Origin: Oceanospirillaceae bacterium
Lineage (GTDB): Bacteria; Pseudomonadota; Gammaproteobacteria; Pseudomonadales; Balneatricaceae
Direction of reading: 5' to 3'
Length of the DNA: 64,000 nt
Assembly: GCA_002686055.1 (NCBI GenBank)
Contig: NYZU01000008.1
Location: forward strand, 1 to 64,000
Shown: positions 32,736 through 43,543 of the stretch, piece by piece
How positions within the stretch are numbered: position 1 is the stretch's first letter
How the letters are laid out: each line of letters starts with the position of its first letter
Position numbers and translations under genes: made by a program
The notes under the pieces: model-generated
The model's database searches: none
What the model was told of the DNA's origin: nothing
The model's input: the letters and a program-made list of their open reading frames with translations, nothing else

Positions 32736-33340
32736 ATTTTATTATTTATCATTATTTAGTTTCCGTAAGGTATAAATTACATAAAAAAGCTACACAAAAC
32801 CAACTCAAATTATACTTTTTATCATAATAATGCAAATGTAAATCATACTCAATATGATCTTAATTTGCTATTAACGTACTAATGAAGACTATTGAAAAAT
32901 TTTAATTAAAAAATATTATTTATAAAAATCAATATATTAATAGTTATATAAGACCAATAAAAAAATATATCTTACCCACCAGAACCAAACAGAACTAAAA
33001 TTTTTTATAATTGAAAATATAAAGACCATTCAAACATAAATATATTAAGTCATAGATATTATATTTTTCATATATATCATTATGTTAAGGGTTATAACAT
33101 AACAAATTAGCAACATTGAGTTTGCTCAAGTGCCATTATTGTCCAAAATGTCAATTCATATTAGCGTTGGCAACGTGTAGATGTAGATACCTTAGTTACG
33201 TGGTTACTTGCTAGCGCTGATATGAGGATCAGGGATGATCCACTTACCCATTTTTGCCCAGCATTCGTTGCCGAATTTTATATACAGCGTTAGCAACACA
33301 TTGAATAGATTTGCACGATAAGCATACTGGAAACAAAAAA

Positions 33341-33376
33341 GGCGGTTCAACATATGCGTTGAAACCGCCTTTTTTA
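33341..33376. terminator. Bidirectional rho-independent terminator downstream of tRNA-Ala
   Basis: AAAAAAGGCGGTTCAACATATGCGTTGAAACCGCCTTTTTT. Confidence 0.85.
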
Positions 33377-33384
33377 TACAAATT

Positions 33385-33460
33385 TGGTGGAGCCTAGCGG
33401 GATCGAACCGCTGACCTCAACACTGCCAGTGTTGCGCTCTCCCAGCTGAGCTAAGGCCCC
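33385..33460 (-). tRNA. tRNA-Ala (anticodon GGC), CCA encoded
   Basis: GGGGCCTTAGCTCAGCTGGGAGAGCGCAACACTGGCAGTGTTGAGGTCAGCGGTTCGATCCCGCTAGGCTCCACCA; full cloverleaf. Confidence 0.97.
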
Positions 33461-33621
33461 ATATTCGGTGGGATCAAATCACTAATAAACCTACTTGTGA
33501 CCTGATGGAGGCGTATTATAGAGACCTGAGGCAGGATTGCAAGGGCTTTTGTTATAAAAAGAATTACTTTTTAATCAACAACTTCCAGCCTATGTTAAAG
33601 CTCTCTAGACCTACCTACTTC

Positions 33622-35100
33622 CTAGAGAGTACGATATTCTTTGTCCCAACGTTTCGCTTCTTTCTTAGAAGGTGTTCCCATTAACTGTAAAGCATGGCGC
33701 AAGCGGGCACGGCTTAGATCTGGGCCTAAAATGACCATAGCGTCAAATACGGACACAGAATTAGCGTTACCTGTAATGGCGACAAATAATAATGCAAATA
33801 AGTCTTTAGGCTTTACTTCCATGCTTTGCGCCATACTTTTACAGATAGCGAAAATATCGTCTTTATCCCAGCTACGCAAAGCCTCCAGGTGCCATAAAGT
33901 AAACTGCAAGGTTTTACGCAGTAGATCATTATCAACCTTGGAGTTAACTAAGTCATCAGAACTGATATCAGGCATACCGGAAAGAAAGAAACCAGCAAGT
34001 GGGATAACATCACTAAATTTTTCCACTCTAGGCTTAATTAACGGCACAACAGGGGCTAAATAATCACTATTAACGGCCCAGCTTTGCATTCGCTGCATAA
34101 ATTCTGCGTCACTTATGTCTTCACGCAACCACATACCATTAAGCCAAGAGAGTTTCTCCTGATCAAAAATAGGCCCACCTAAAGACACACGCTGAATATC
34201 AAAATGTTCAAACATTTCCTGACGGGTAAATTTTTCTCGCTCATCAGGCATAGACCACCCCATCCGACCAAGGTAGTTCAGCATCGCCTCTGGCAAATAA
34301 CCCATACGTTGGTAGTACAAAATACTGGTAGGATTTTTACGTTTGCTAAGCTTGCTCTTATCAGGGTTACGTAGTAATGGCAGATGGCATAGCTCAGGCA
34401 TATCCCAGCCGAAATACTGATAAAGCAAGATATGTTTGGGAGCTGAGTTTATCCACTCTTCTCCCCTTAACACATGAGTAATACCCATTAAGTGATCGTC
34501 AACCACATTGGCAAGATGATAAGTAGGCAAACCGTCGTTTTTCAGCAATACTTGCATATCCACTTGTGACCATTCGATCTCAATCTCACCACGCAGCATA
34601 TCATTAAATTTGCAACTACCTTGGCTTGGGATTTTCATCCGAATAACATAAGGATCACCGGCCTCTAACCTTGCCTGCACTTCCTCTGTTGATAAGTCTA
34701 GGCCGCGGCCGTCATAACCTATTGGTAGCTTATTTTCTGTTTGATAGCGACGCAGCTCATCCAATTCTTCTGAGGTAGCAAAACAATAAAAAGCATGGCC
34801 ATCACGCACCAACTGTTGCGCATAGTCTTGGTAAATGCTACCGCGTTCACTCTGCCGATAAGGACCGTATGGACCACCAATATCTGGGCCCTCTGCCCAT
34901 TCAATCCCCAACCAGCGTAGGGAATCCAAAATGGCTTGTTCCGACTCAGGAGTACTTCGTTGCTGATCCGTATCTTCTATACGCAGAATAAATTCACCAC
35001 CATGCTGGCGGGCAAAAGCCAGATTAAATAAGGCAATGTAGGCAGTGCCTAAATGGGGGTCACCCGTGGGTGATGGTGCAATACGAGTACGAACAGTCAT
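33622..35100 (-). CDS. gltX: Glutamyl-tRNA synthetase (ORF extends to 35133; [13 protein letters not shown] start at 35100)
   Basis: [21 protein letters not shown] (HIGH-like), [10 protein letters not shown] (KMSKS-like). Confidence 0.97.
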   Translation of the reverse strand: MTVRTRIAPSPTGDPHLGTAYIALFNLAFARQHGGEFILRIEDTDQQRSTPESEQAILDSLRWLGIEWAEGPDIGGPYGPYRQSERGSIYQDYAQQLVRDGHAFYCFATSEELDELRRYQTENKLPIGYDGRGLDLSTEEVQARLEAGDPYVIRMKIPSQGSCKFNDMLRGEIEIEWSQVDMQVLLKNDGLPTYHLANVVDDHLMGITHVLRGEEWINSAPKHILLYQYFGWDMPELCHLPLLRNPDKSKLSKRKNPTSILYYQRMGYLPEAMLNYLGRMGWSMPDEREKFTRQEMFEHFDIQRVSLGGPIFDQEKLSWLNGMWLREDISDAEFMQRMQSWAVNSDYLAPVVPLIKPRVEKFSDVIPLAGFFLSGMPDISSDDLVNSKVDNDLLRKTLQFTLWHLEALRSWDKDDIFAICKSMAQSMEVKPKDLFALLFVAITGNANSVSVFDAMVILGPDLSRARLRHALQLMGTPSKKEAKRWDKEYRTL

Positions 35101-35184
35101 GGTAAGCTTTAAGCCAATTACGAAAAGCGGCATTATACCCCTTCGGGGTCAGGTGATAAAGCAACACTGGAACTGACAAACAAT

Positions 35185-35213
35185 AAAAAAGCCGCCTATA
35201 AAGGCGGCTTTGT
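35185..35213. terminator. Rho-independent terminator between gltX and fhs
   Basis: AAAAAAGCCGCC-TATAAA-GGCGGCTTTGTT. Confidence 0.75.
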
Positions 35214-35240
35214 TGGATTTTTCAGGACTTCTTTCGTGGC

Positions 35241-36923
35241 CTAGAACAAACCCACAATATCACCATTATCATCAATATCGATTACTTCTGCAGCTGGCTT
35301 TTTGGGCAAACCAGGCATCGTCATTACGTCACCAGCTAGAACCACAATAAAACCAGCACCAGCAGATAAACGTACTTCACGTAGAGGCACATCAAAACCT
35401 TCAGGTCGGCCTTTTAAAGCTGGGTCAGTAGAAAAAGAATATTGCGTTTTCGCCATGCAAATGGGTAAATTACCGTAGCCATCTTTCTCTAATGCAACAA
35501 TGCGATTGCGGAGCTTTTGATCAGCCATAATATCGTTAGCACCATAGATCTTTTGGCATACCGTTTTGATCTTATCCCAGAGGGGCATATCTTCTTCATA
35601 TAAGAAATTAAAATCAGGCTTATGGTTTTCAACCAAATCAACTACGGCTTCGGCTAACTCAGTAGCACCTGCACCACCATGCTCCCAGTGCTCTGCTTCA
35701 ATGACTTGCACACCGAGATATTCACATTTATCTTGCACCGTTTGCACTTCCATGGCCGTGTCAGTAACAAATTTATTAATTGCCACTACCACAGGCAAAC
35801 CAAACTGATGGATATTTTCTATATGTTTCTTTAGATTTTCTACACCAGCAGCTACCGCTGCTTGGTTTTCCTGATTTACATCAGCTAAAGCAACACCACC
35901 GTGCAGCTTAAGTGCACGAATAGTCGCTACAATAACCACTGCATCGGGTGCAATACCCGCTTTCCGACATTTGATATCGAGGAATTTCTCGGCACCTAAA
36001 TCAGCACCAAAGCCGGCTTCAGTTACCGTGTAATCACTTAGCTTCATTGACAACTTGGTCGCCGACACAGAGTTACAGCCATGGGCTATATTGGCAAACG
36101 GACCGCCATGCACAAATGCAGGGGTATGTTCCAAGGTTTGCACAAGATTTGGACTAAAGGCATCTTTCAACAGCACGGTCATAGCACCATGTACATTTAG
36201 ATCTGCAGCACTAACAGGGACTTGATCATAGGTATAACCAATAACAATGGCACCAAGTTTCTGTTTTAACTCTTGAAGGCTATTGGCCAGACAGAAAATC
36301 GCCATAACCTCAGAGGCAACAGTAATATCAAAGCCAGTTTCTCGGGGCACACCATGAGCTGGCCCACCTAAACCAATATTGACATTACGTAAGGCCCGGT
36401 CATTCATATCCATAACCCGCTTCCACTCAATGCGGCGTGGATCAAGTTTCAGGGCATTGCCCTGCTGTAGATGGTTATCAATAGCAGCAGATAACAAGTT
36501 ATGAGCTAGACCAATAGCATGAAAGTCACCAGTAAAGTGAAGGTTAATATCTTCCATCGGAACAACTTGTGAATAACCACCACCGGCAGCACCCCCTTTA
36601 ATACCAAAACAAGGGCCCAAAGAAGGCTCTCGTAAGCACACAGTTGCTTGCTTACCAATACGATTTAGGGCATCTCCTAAACCAATAGTAGTGGTGGTTT
36701 TACCCTCACCTGCTGGAGTTGGGTTGATGGCTGTAACCAGAATTAATTTTCCGTTATCACGGTGTTGTACACTATTGATAAATTCAGGGCTAATTTTAGC
36801 CTTAATTTTGCCGTACTGTTCAAGATCATCAGCGCTAATGTTTAGCTTTGCAGCGACTTCTACAATGGGGCGTTTTTCAGCAGCGCGGGCTATTTCTATA
36901 TCGGAAAGATAAGTCTTAGACAT
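35241..36923 (-). CDS. fhs: Formate--tetrahydrofolate ligase (ORF extends to 36965; [12 protein letters not shown] start at 36923)
   Basis: [60 protein letters not shown]. Confidence 0.98.
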   Translation of the reverse strand: MSKTYLSDIEIARAAEKRPIVEVAAKLNISADDLEQYGKIKAKISPEFINSVQHRDNGKLILVTAINPTPAGEGKTTTTIGLGDALNRIGKQATVCLREPSLGPCFGIKGGAAGGGYSQVVPMEDINLHFTGDFHAIGLAHNLLSAAIDNHLQQGNALKLDPRRIEWKRVMDMNDRALRNVNIGLGGPAHGVPRETGFDITVASEVMAIFCLANSLQELKQKLGAIVIGYTYDQVPVSAADLNVHGAMTVLLKDAFSPNLVQTLEHTPAFVHGGPFANIAHGCNSVSATKLSMKLSDYTVTEAGFGADLGAEKFLDIKCRKAGIAPDAVVIVATIRALKLHGGVALADVNQENQAAVAAGVENLKKHIENIHQFGLPVVVAINKFVTDTAMEVQTVQDKCEYLGVQVIEAEHWEHGGAGATELAEAVVDLVENHKPDFNFLYEEDMPLWDKIKTVCQKIYGANDIMADQKLRNRIVALEKDGYGNLPICMAKTQYSFSTDPALKGRPEGFDVPLREVRLSAGAGFIVVLAGDVMTMPGLPKKPAAEVIDIDDNGDIVGLF

Positions 36924-37397
36924 AATCGTACCTTGTGAATTTGGAGTTTTACACGCTATTTGCAAAACAGCTTTACAACTTAGCGTTATATTGGGGTCGC
37001 ACTATACGCCTTTGCAACCACACTAGTTACTTAAAAACGACACCAGCTTAGCCTTCTTCGCTATTAAAATTTAATACTCAAGAAACCTTAATCCATAACA
37101 TTTCCTTTAGGAAAAGGGTTTCTTATAAGTCACTATTTATCCTATAAAATCAATAAAACAGCACACTAAAGCCTATTCTAACAGACCATTCTTTAACCCG
37201 TAAGCGTCAATTTAATGGCGTTTGGTATCAAGTTGTAACTAAGCACCTTCAGGCATAGTTAGCTAAAAATAAAGTTGATTAATTACCGCATTGATTGTTT
37301 GCAGCTCATCTCAGTACGGATGCCTGAACCACTTTATATTAATTAGGATTACTAGTCTTAAAAGGATTCCACCAAGCATTAAATTAGCAGTGAGGTT

Positions 37398-38570
37398 ATG
37401 ACTATGGAATTTAGCTTAAGTAATGAGCAACAAATGATTATAGATACCGTTAAAGCATTTGTTGAACAGGAGCTATACCCACATGAAGCCGAAGTGGAAA
37501 AAGTGGGACAAATTAGCCCAGCATGCCATAAACGAATTAAGGCTAAAGCCATAGAGATGGGTCTCTATGCCGCCAATATGCCCGAAGAATATGGCGGTGC
37601 TGGCCTAGACACACTAACTTTAACCTTAATGGAAAGAGAACTTGGTCGGGCTAACTTTGCCCTACAATATATCGTTGCCCGCCCCTCTAATATTCTTCTT
37701 GCCTGCAAACATGAGCAAGTAACAAATTATCTGCTGCCAACCATCCGTGGAGAAAAGCTTGAATGTTTAGCCATGACTGAACCCAATGCCGGCTCTGATG
37801 TGCGCTCCATGCAGTGCCGAGCCGAACGTGATGGCGACCATTATATTTTAAATGGCACCAAGCATTTTATTAGTCATGCCGATATCGCTGATTATGTGAT
37901 CTTATTTGCTGCATCAGGAGTGGAGGAAACCAGCCGCGGACCAAAAAAGAAAATTACCAGTTTTCTGGTTGATAAAGGTACGCCAGGTTTTACTATTGAG
38001 CCGGGTTACAATAGTGTCTCCCACCGTGGTTATCACAACGCTATATTAAATTTTGATAACTGCCGAATTCATGAGTCCCAAATACTTGGCGAAGAACACA
38101 ACGGCTTTGATGTTGCCAATAAGTGGTTAGGTGCAACCCGTCTATCCGTTGCCGCTATGTGTTTAGGACGTGCTGAACGGGCCCTAGAAATTGCTACTGA
38201 ATGGGCAGCAACTCGAAAACAATTTGGTAAAGCTATCAGTCAATTTCAAGGTGTATCCTTTAAGCTAGCTGATATGGCTACAGAGCTGAAAGCAGCTGAG
38301 CTACTAACCCTCCAAGCTGCATGGAAAGATACAAAAGATCAAATGACCGACGCTGATGCCGCCATGGCAAAGCTAAAATCATCAGAAATGCTGGCAATGG
38401 TCTCTGATGAAGCTATTCAAATTCTAGGTGGTATGGGGCTGATGGATGAATTGCCCCTAGAACGTATTTGGCGAGATCATAGAGTGGAGCGTATATGGGA
38501 TGGCACGAGTGAAATACAACGTCATATTATTTCTCGGTCTATGTTACGACCATTAGAAAATCAGATCTAA
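37398..38570 (+). CDS. Acyl-CoA dehydrogenase
   Basis: AMTEPNAGSDVRSM, NGTKHFISHADIADY, RKQFGKAISQFQGVSFKLADMATELKAAELLTLQAA, ERIWRDHRVERIWDGTSEIQRHIISR. Confidence 0.94.
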   Translation: MTMEFSLSNEQQMIIDTVKAFVEQELYPHEAEVEKVGQISPACHKRIKAKAIEMGLYAANMPEEYGGAGLDTLTLTLMERELGRANFALQYIVARPSNILLACKHEQVTNYLLPTIRGEKLECLAMTEPNAGSDVRSMQCRAERDGDHYILNGTKHFISHADIADYVILFAASGVEETSRGPKKKITSFLVDKGTPGFTIEPGYNSVSHRGYHNAILNFDNCRIHESQILGEEHNGFDVANKWLGATRLSVAAMCLGRAERALEIATEWAATRKQFGKAISQFQGVSFKLADMATELKAAELLTLQAAWKDTKDQMTDADAAMAKLKSSEMLAMVSDEAIQILGGMGLMDELPLERIWRDHRVERIWDGTSEIQRHIISRSMLRPLENQI

Positions 38571-38577
38571 CACGAGC

Positions 38578-40617
38578 ATGGATAAACTGCGTTTACAACG
38601 TTTAATGGCGCCCAAAAGTATTGCCGTATTTGGTGCCCAGGGAGCTGATTTCGCCGTTAGTGAAAGCCAGAAAATGGGTTTTAAAGGGCCTATCTATGCT
38701 GTGCACCCTACTCGTGAGCAAATAGCCGGCCTAACTTGTTATCAGGATGTTAAAGAATTACCCACACCACCTGACGCAGCTTATATAGCAGTCAATGCCG
38801 AAGCGAGTATTGATATCGTTGCTGCATTAAATGCCATAGGTGCTGGCGGAGCCGTACTATATGCCTCTGGATTTAGTGAAGTGGGTGAACTAGGCAGGCA
38901 ACGGCAGCAGCGCTTACTGGCTGCGGCGGGGGAAATGCCTATCATTGGACCAAACTGCTATGGGGTGATAAACGCTCTTGATAAAGCCGTCCTTTGGCCT
39001 GACCAACATGGCCTTAGCCCCCTTGAAGAAGGTGTTGGGATTATTACCCAAAGTGGCAATGTTGGTCTTAATATGACTATGCAACAGACGGGACTACCCA
39101 TTGCCTATATGGTGACTTTGGGTAATCAAGCGCAATTGGATATAGCTGATATTATCAATACTATGCTTGACGATCCCCGCATCAATGCCATTGGTTTACA
39201 TATAGAGGGCATCAAGGATTTGCCTGCCTTTGACACCGCGGCACGGCGAGCCTTAGCCCAAAAAGTCCCGATTGTGGCCATTAAATCAGGCCGCACTGCT
39301 GCTGCAGCAAAAATCGCCTTATCTCATACCAGCTCGTTAACGGGCGCCGATAGCCTATTTGATGCCCTATTTGAACGCTTGGGCATTGTTCGCGTAAATA
39401 CCCTACCGGTTTTCTTAGAAACCCTAAAACTAGTCAGTCTAATGGGGCCTCTAACCAGCAACCGTATTGCCTCTATGAGTTGCTCAGGTGGTGAGGCTGG
39501 CATGATGGCTGATTTAATTGCCAATACCGGATTAGAATTTGCCAGTCTAAGCGCAAGCCAGCAACAAGCTGTTAAAGCTACACTTAATGACTATGTGGAG
39601 ATCTCTAACCCACTTGATTACCACACCTTTATCTGGGGTGATCGGCAAGCTATGACCAATACATTTGGTGCCATGATGACAGCCAAATTTAGCGCTACAA
39701 TATTGCTATTGGATTGGCCTAATTATCCGGGCGCCAATCCACAACAATGGGATGATGCTCTTTTAGCACTGGCAGATGCCGCCAAAGCAGGAAATCATAA
39801 AGCTATTGTTTTATCCTCTCTGGGCGAGTGTTTACCCTCCCATGCCATAGCCCTGTGTCAAGCACATGGTGTTATTCCTATGATTGGATTAGATATTTGC
39901 TTACAGGCACTCGACGCTGCCTATGGGTTACAGCTAGCTTTTTCGCGCCCAATACCGGAACCCCTAGTTATAAGTCATCCTGCTGCAAGCAATACACCAC
40001 AATTACTTAACGAATACAAAGCCAAGCAAGTACTTAAACCATTTGGTATTCCCTTGCCGCCAGGAGGCTTAGCTAATAACCTTGGGGAAGCCATCACAAT
40101 TGCAGACAATATTGGCTACCCTGTGACGGTTAAAGCAGTGAGCGACCAGCTCACTCACAAAACAGAACAGCATGGGGTATATCTAAATATAACCACGCAA
40201 CAGGAATTACAGTCGGCTGTGCAACAGTTGCAAAAATTGGCTGGCCAAGTTCTGGTTGAACGCATGGAAACAGGTGTGCTAGCTGAACTAATTATCGGCG
40301 TAAACCATGACCCTCTGTTTGGTAACTACCTGCTTGTTGGCGCTGGTGGGATACTGGTGGAGTTGCTTAAAGATAGCCAACTATTATTACTGCCCTGCAC
40401 TCCAGAGGATGTCCAGGCAGCACTGCAAAAGCTTGCCATGCAACCTTTACTAACAGGCTATAGAGGGCAAGATGCGGCTGATATAAAGACTATAGTAGAA
40501 ACTATTATGGCTGTTCAAGGCTATATTGAACACCATCCTGTTAGAGAATTGGATATTAATCCATTGTTGGTAAAAGCCCATAGCTGTGTTGCTGTCGATG
40601 CATTGATTAGCCAATAA
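38578..40617 (+). CDS. NDP-forming acyl-CoA synthetase (fused CoA-binding/succinyl-CoA-synthetase-like + ATP-grasp)
   Basis: N-terminal SIAVFGAQ CoA-binding domain, IGPNCYGVIN, SHTSSLTGADSLFDALFERLGIVRV (His region), C-terminal ATP-grasp GYPVTVKAVSDQLTHKTE. Confidence 0.9.
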   Translation: MDKLRLQRLMAPKSIAVFGAQGADFAVSESQKMGFKGPIYAVHPTREQIAGLTCYQDVKELPTPPDAAYIAVNAEASIDIVAALNAIGAGGAVLYASGFSEVGELGRQRQQRLLAAAGEMPIIGPNCYGVINALDKAVLWPDQHGLSPLEEGVGIITQSGNVGLNMTMQQTGLPIAYMVTLGNQAQLDIADIINTMLDDPRINAIGLHIEGIKDLPAFDTAARRALAQKVPIVAIKSGRTAAAAKIALSHTSSLTGADSLFDALFERLGIVRVNTLPVFLETLKLVSLMGPLTSNRIASMSCSGGEAGMMADLIANTGLEFASLSASQQQAVKATLNDYVEISNPLDYHTFIWGDRQAMTNTFGAMMTAKFSATILLLDWPNYPGANPQQWDDALLALADAAKAGNHKAIVLSSLGECLPSHAIALCQAHGVIPMIGLDICLQALDAAYGLQLAFSRPIPEPLVISHPAASNTPQLLNEYKAKQVLKPFGIPLPPGGLANNLGEAITIADNIGYPVTVKAVSDQLTHKTEQHGVYLNITTQQELQSAVQQLQKLAGQVLVERMETGVLAELIIGVNHDPLFGNYLLVGAGGILVELLKDSQLLLLPCTPEDVQAALQKLAMQPLLTGYRGQDAADIKTIVETIMAVQGYIEHHPVRELDINPLLVKAHSCVAVDALISQ

Positions 40618-40694
40618 CATCTTGAATGCCAGCTGCATTATTAGCTACTATGCCAATATGCCAAGAAACAATAATCATAAGACTAGGTATGCCT

Positions 40695-41654
40695 ATGGCT
40701 CAGAAAATTGGTTTTTTACTTTTACCACGCTTTTCTATGCTATCTCTAATGAGTGCCTTGGAGCCTTTGCGGGTAGCTAATAGGTATATTGACGACCACT
40801 ATGAGTGGCAATTTATTGGTGCTAGTAATACAGCAGTAACGGCAAGTAACGGTATTCCAGTATCGGTTACAGCTATGTCTGAAGTAAAAGACTTGGGTCG
40901 GTTATTTGTCTGTGCTAGCTATGCCCCACAAGCTGGCGTAACCTCTAGTATTACTCAGTGGCTTAAACATCGTGGCCGCACTGGCGCTCATATTGGCGCT
41001 TTGGAATCAGGATGTCATGCCTTGGCCGCTGCTGATTTGTTAAACAATCACAGTACTGCTTTACATTGGGAAAGTCAGGCCGCTTTTCACGAAACCTACC
41101 CTCACTTACAGTTATCTAATGATATCTTTAATGATGATGGTAAACGCTTTACTTGTGCTGGCGGCTCAGCATGTCTTGACCTAGTACTGCATCAGATTAC
41201 CCAGGATCATAATCGTGATATAGCTGATCAGGTGGCTAGATGCCTGATTCATCAACGCCAAAGTGAAGTAGGAACAGGACAAGATTCTCTGGTTATGCAT
41301 ACCCTGCAACAGAAGCGCCTAAGTCCCGTTATTGATGCCATGGCTGCAAATATTGAAGATCCCCTTGACGGGCCTGAACTAGCTGCCATACAAAAGGTGT
41401 CTGAACGTACCTTGCAACGCCAATTTAAACAAGCTTTTGGCATGCCACCCCGCTCTTGTTACCTACAAATGCGCCTACAAAGAGCCCGCCAATTGTTACA
41501 CGAAAGTAATCTATCAGTAATGCAAGTTGGTATTGCCTGTGGTTTTGGTAGTAATGAAAACTTTTGTCGGCAATATAAAACTATGTATGGGCACCCACCC
41601 AGTCGAGATCGCAAGATGGATATTGGTATGGCTGCCTATAAGGCCATTGGTTAA
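40695..41654 (+). CDS. GlxA-family transcriptional regulator (DJ-1/PfpI + AraC HTH)
   Basis: IGFLLLPRFSMLSLMSALEPLRVANR; AraC HTH SERTLQRQFKQAFGMPPRSCYLQMRLQRARQLLHESNLSVMQVGIACGFGSNENFCRQYKTMYG. Confidence 0.93.
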   Translation: MAQKIGFLLLPRFSMLSLMSALEPLRVANRYIDDHYEWQFIGASNTAVTASNGIPVSVTAMSEVKDLGRLFVCASYAPQAGVTSSITQWLKHRGRTGAHIGALESGCHALAAADLLNNHSTALHWESQAAFHETYPHLQLSNDIFNDDGKRFTCAGGSACLDLVLHQITQDHNRDIADQVARCLIHQRQSEVGTGQDSLVMHTLQQKRLSPVIDAMAANIEDPLDGPELAAIQKVSERTLQRQFKQAFGMPPRSCYLQMRLQRARQLLHESNLSVMQVGIACGFGSNENFCRQYKTMYGHPPSRDRKMDIGMAAYKAIG

Positions 41655-41701
41655 CTACCAAACCGATCTCATACCCTACTTATAAGATTAAGGACAACCT
41701 A

Positions 41702-42163
41702 ATGCGCACCCTAGAAACGACGATTATCAAAGACTGGATTGATTATAACGACCACCTCAATGAGGCTTATTACTTGGTTATTTTTAGTCAGGCTACAGAT
41801 GCTTTACAACATCGTTTAGGCATGACTGTAGAAACCATTAAAGCAACAGGCTTCACTCTTTTTACCGTTGCTACGCAACTGCGTTATCTACAAGAAATTG
41901 GCCTAGGGAAAAACGTCTATGTCACGACTCAGTTACTCGAGCATGACAGTAAACGTCTACGTATTTTTCATACAATGTACAATGACCAGCATGAAGCCCT
42001 AGCCACGGCCGAAAAGTTGTTTTTAAGCTATCACTTAAAACAGAAAAAAGTAATTAATTTTAATGAGGATTTTCATCACCAACTTGGACAATGGCAGGAC
42101 CAGCAGGGAGAAATGCCCATACCCAGCAGTGCTGGGCAGGGAATTAGTTTAACTAAGCAATAA
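41702..42163 (+). CDS. Thioesterase-family protein, betainyl-CoA thioesterase-like
   Basis: Hot-dog fold signature DWIDYNDHLNEAYYLVIFSQATDAL. Confidence 0.8.
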   Translation: MRTLETTIIKDWIDYNDHLNEAYYLVIFSQATDALQHRLGMTVETIKATGFTLFTVATQLRYLQEIGLGKNVYVTTQLLEHDSKRLRIFHTMYNDQHEALATAEKLFLSYHLKQKKVINFNEDFHHQLGQWQDQQGEMPIPSSAGQGISLTKQ

Positions 42164-43231
42164 TTAGCGTCGACGTGAGCGGCGCTTGGTGGTAATGCCA
42201 CTGGCAGAACCACCAGCAACACTTAAGTCACCTTGGTATTGTGCCGCTCCACCTTTGGAAACTTCACCCAACTCCGCCACAATTTGATCTATTGATGGAG
42301 CAGGACCTTTAGTGTGTCCATCAAGTGCTTGACGCATAGCAGCAACATGAATAGGCGAAGTGCCGCAACAGCCACCAACAATGTCAGCACCGGCATCGAC
42401 AGCCATACAAGCATATTTCGCCATCAACTCAGGGGTACCATTATAGTGAATAGCGCCGTCAATATATTCTGGTATACCACAATTTGCCTTTGCCACAATA
42501 ACCGCCTTATCACCTCCTGGAGCCTTACGCATATTGCGCACTGCCAAGACCAGTTCAGAGGCACCAACGCCACAATTTGAACCGCAGGCATAAGGTAATT
42601 GACCATGATCATCGCCAGCTGCCACCATATCAGCTGGCGTTACGCCCATCATGGAACGACCATTGGTATCAAAACTAAATGTGCAAACTATGGGTAAACC
42701 TGATTGGCTGGCACCTTCCATGGCCCATTCAGCCTCCGCTAAAGACGACATAGTTTCAACCCAAGCCACATCTGCCCCGCCGTCTTTTAAAGCTTTTGCT
42801 TGTTCAGCAAAGGCCTCTATGGCTGCATCTTTAGATAAAGTCCCCATAGGTTCAGGGAGTTCACCAGATGGACCAATTGAACCCGCCACAATCACTTGGC
42901 GATCAGTAGTGGCATCAGCAATCTTACGGGCAATTTGAGCCCCTGCAGCATTTAATTCTGCTACTCGCGTGGCCGCATTATGGAGTGCTAAACGAAAGTG
43001 AGTACCACCAAAAGTGTTGGTTAAAATAATGTCAGAACCAGCATCAACAAAACTCTGGTAATGGGCTCTGATGCGCTCAGGAAAGTCAACATTCCATAAT
43101 TCTGGGGCATCACCTGTCTGCAATCCCATGGCAAACAGGTTGGTACCAGTAGCGCCATCAGCTAGCAAAAAACCTTTATCCTTAAGGGCTGCCGCTAATA
43201 TATTTTCACTCATAGTGACTCTCGTAAACAA
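42164..43231 (-). CDS. Homocysteine S-methyltransferase family protein (BHMT/MetH-N-like; start possibly 43213)
   Basis: LADGATGTNLFAMGL, ILTNTFGGTHFRL, GSNCGVG and GGCCGTSP zinc-ligand motifs. Confidence 0.92.
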   Translation of the reverse strand: MFTRVTMSENILAAALKDKGFLLADGATGTNLFAMGLQTGDAPELWNVDFPERIRAHYQSFVDAGSDIILTNTFGGTHFRLALHNAATRVAELNAAGAQIARKIADATTDRQVIVAGSIGPSGELPEPMGTLSKDAAIEAFAEQAKALKDGGADVAWVETMSSLAEAEWAMEGASQSGLPIVCTFSFDTNGRSMMGVTPADMVAAGDDHGQLPYACGSNCGVGASELVLAVRNMRKAPGGDKAVIVAKANCGIPEYIDGAIHYNGTPELMAKYACMAVDAGADIVGGCCGTSPIHVAAMRQALDGHTKGPAPSIDQIVAELGEVSKGGAAQYQGDLSVAGGSASGITTKRRSRRR

Positions 43232-43336
43232 TATTGCTAATAAAGGCCTAATTTTAAGGCTTTGCAGGTTATTACACCAAGTAATTAACGGCTAAAAGCC
43301 AAGAGATATTTTCAAACCAATATGAATTGATTTCAT

Positions 43337-43458
43337 GTCAGCAGATTTCTCTATTTAATGCTGACTGGTAGACCAGACTAGCTAGCTGTACCGACTTAAA
43401 TAAACGCGTCTCATACAATGACGTTTTAAAGTAGATGCGAGTCGCCAGCCCGTCAGCA
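43337..43458 (+). promoter_or_regulatory. Candidate structured leader/operator upstream of the mttB-like gene
   Basis: GTCAGCA (43337-43343), TGCTGAC (43359-43365), GTCAGCA (43452-43458), plus CTGGTAGACCAG hairpin and CGCGUCU/AGAUGCG stem. Confidence 0.35.
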
Positions 43459-43543
43459 CCTAAAGAGTCCAGAGGTCACAATTTATTTAAATACTCCCAA
43501 GCATTATATCTAATAGGGAAACGATCTTTTTAGGAGCTAAAAT

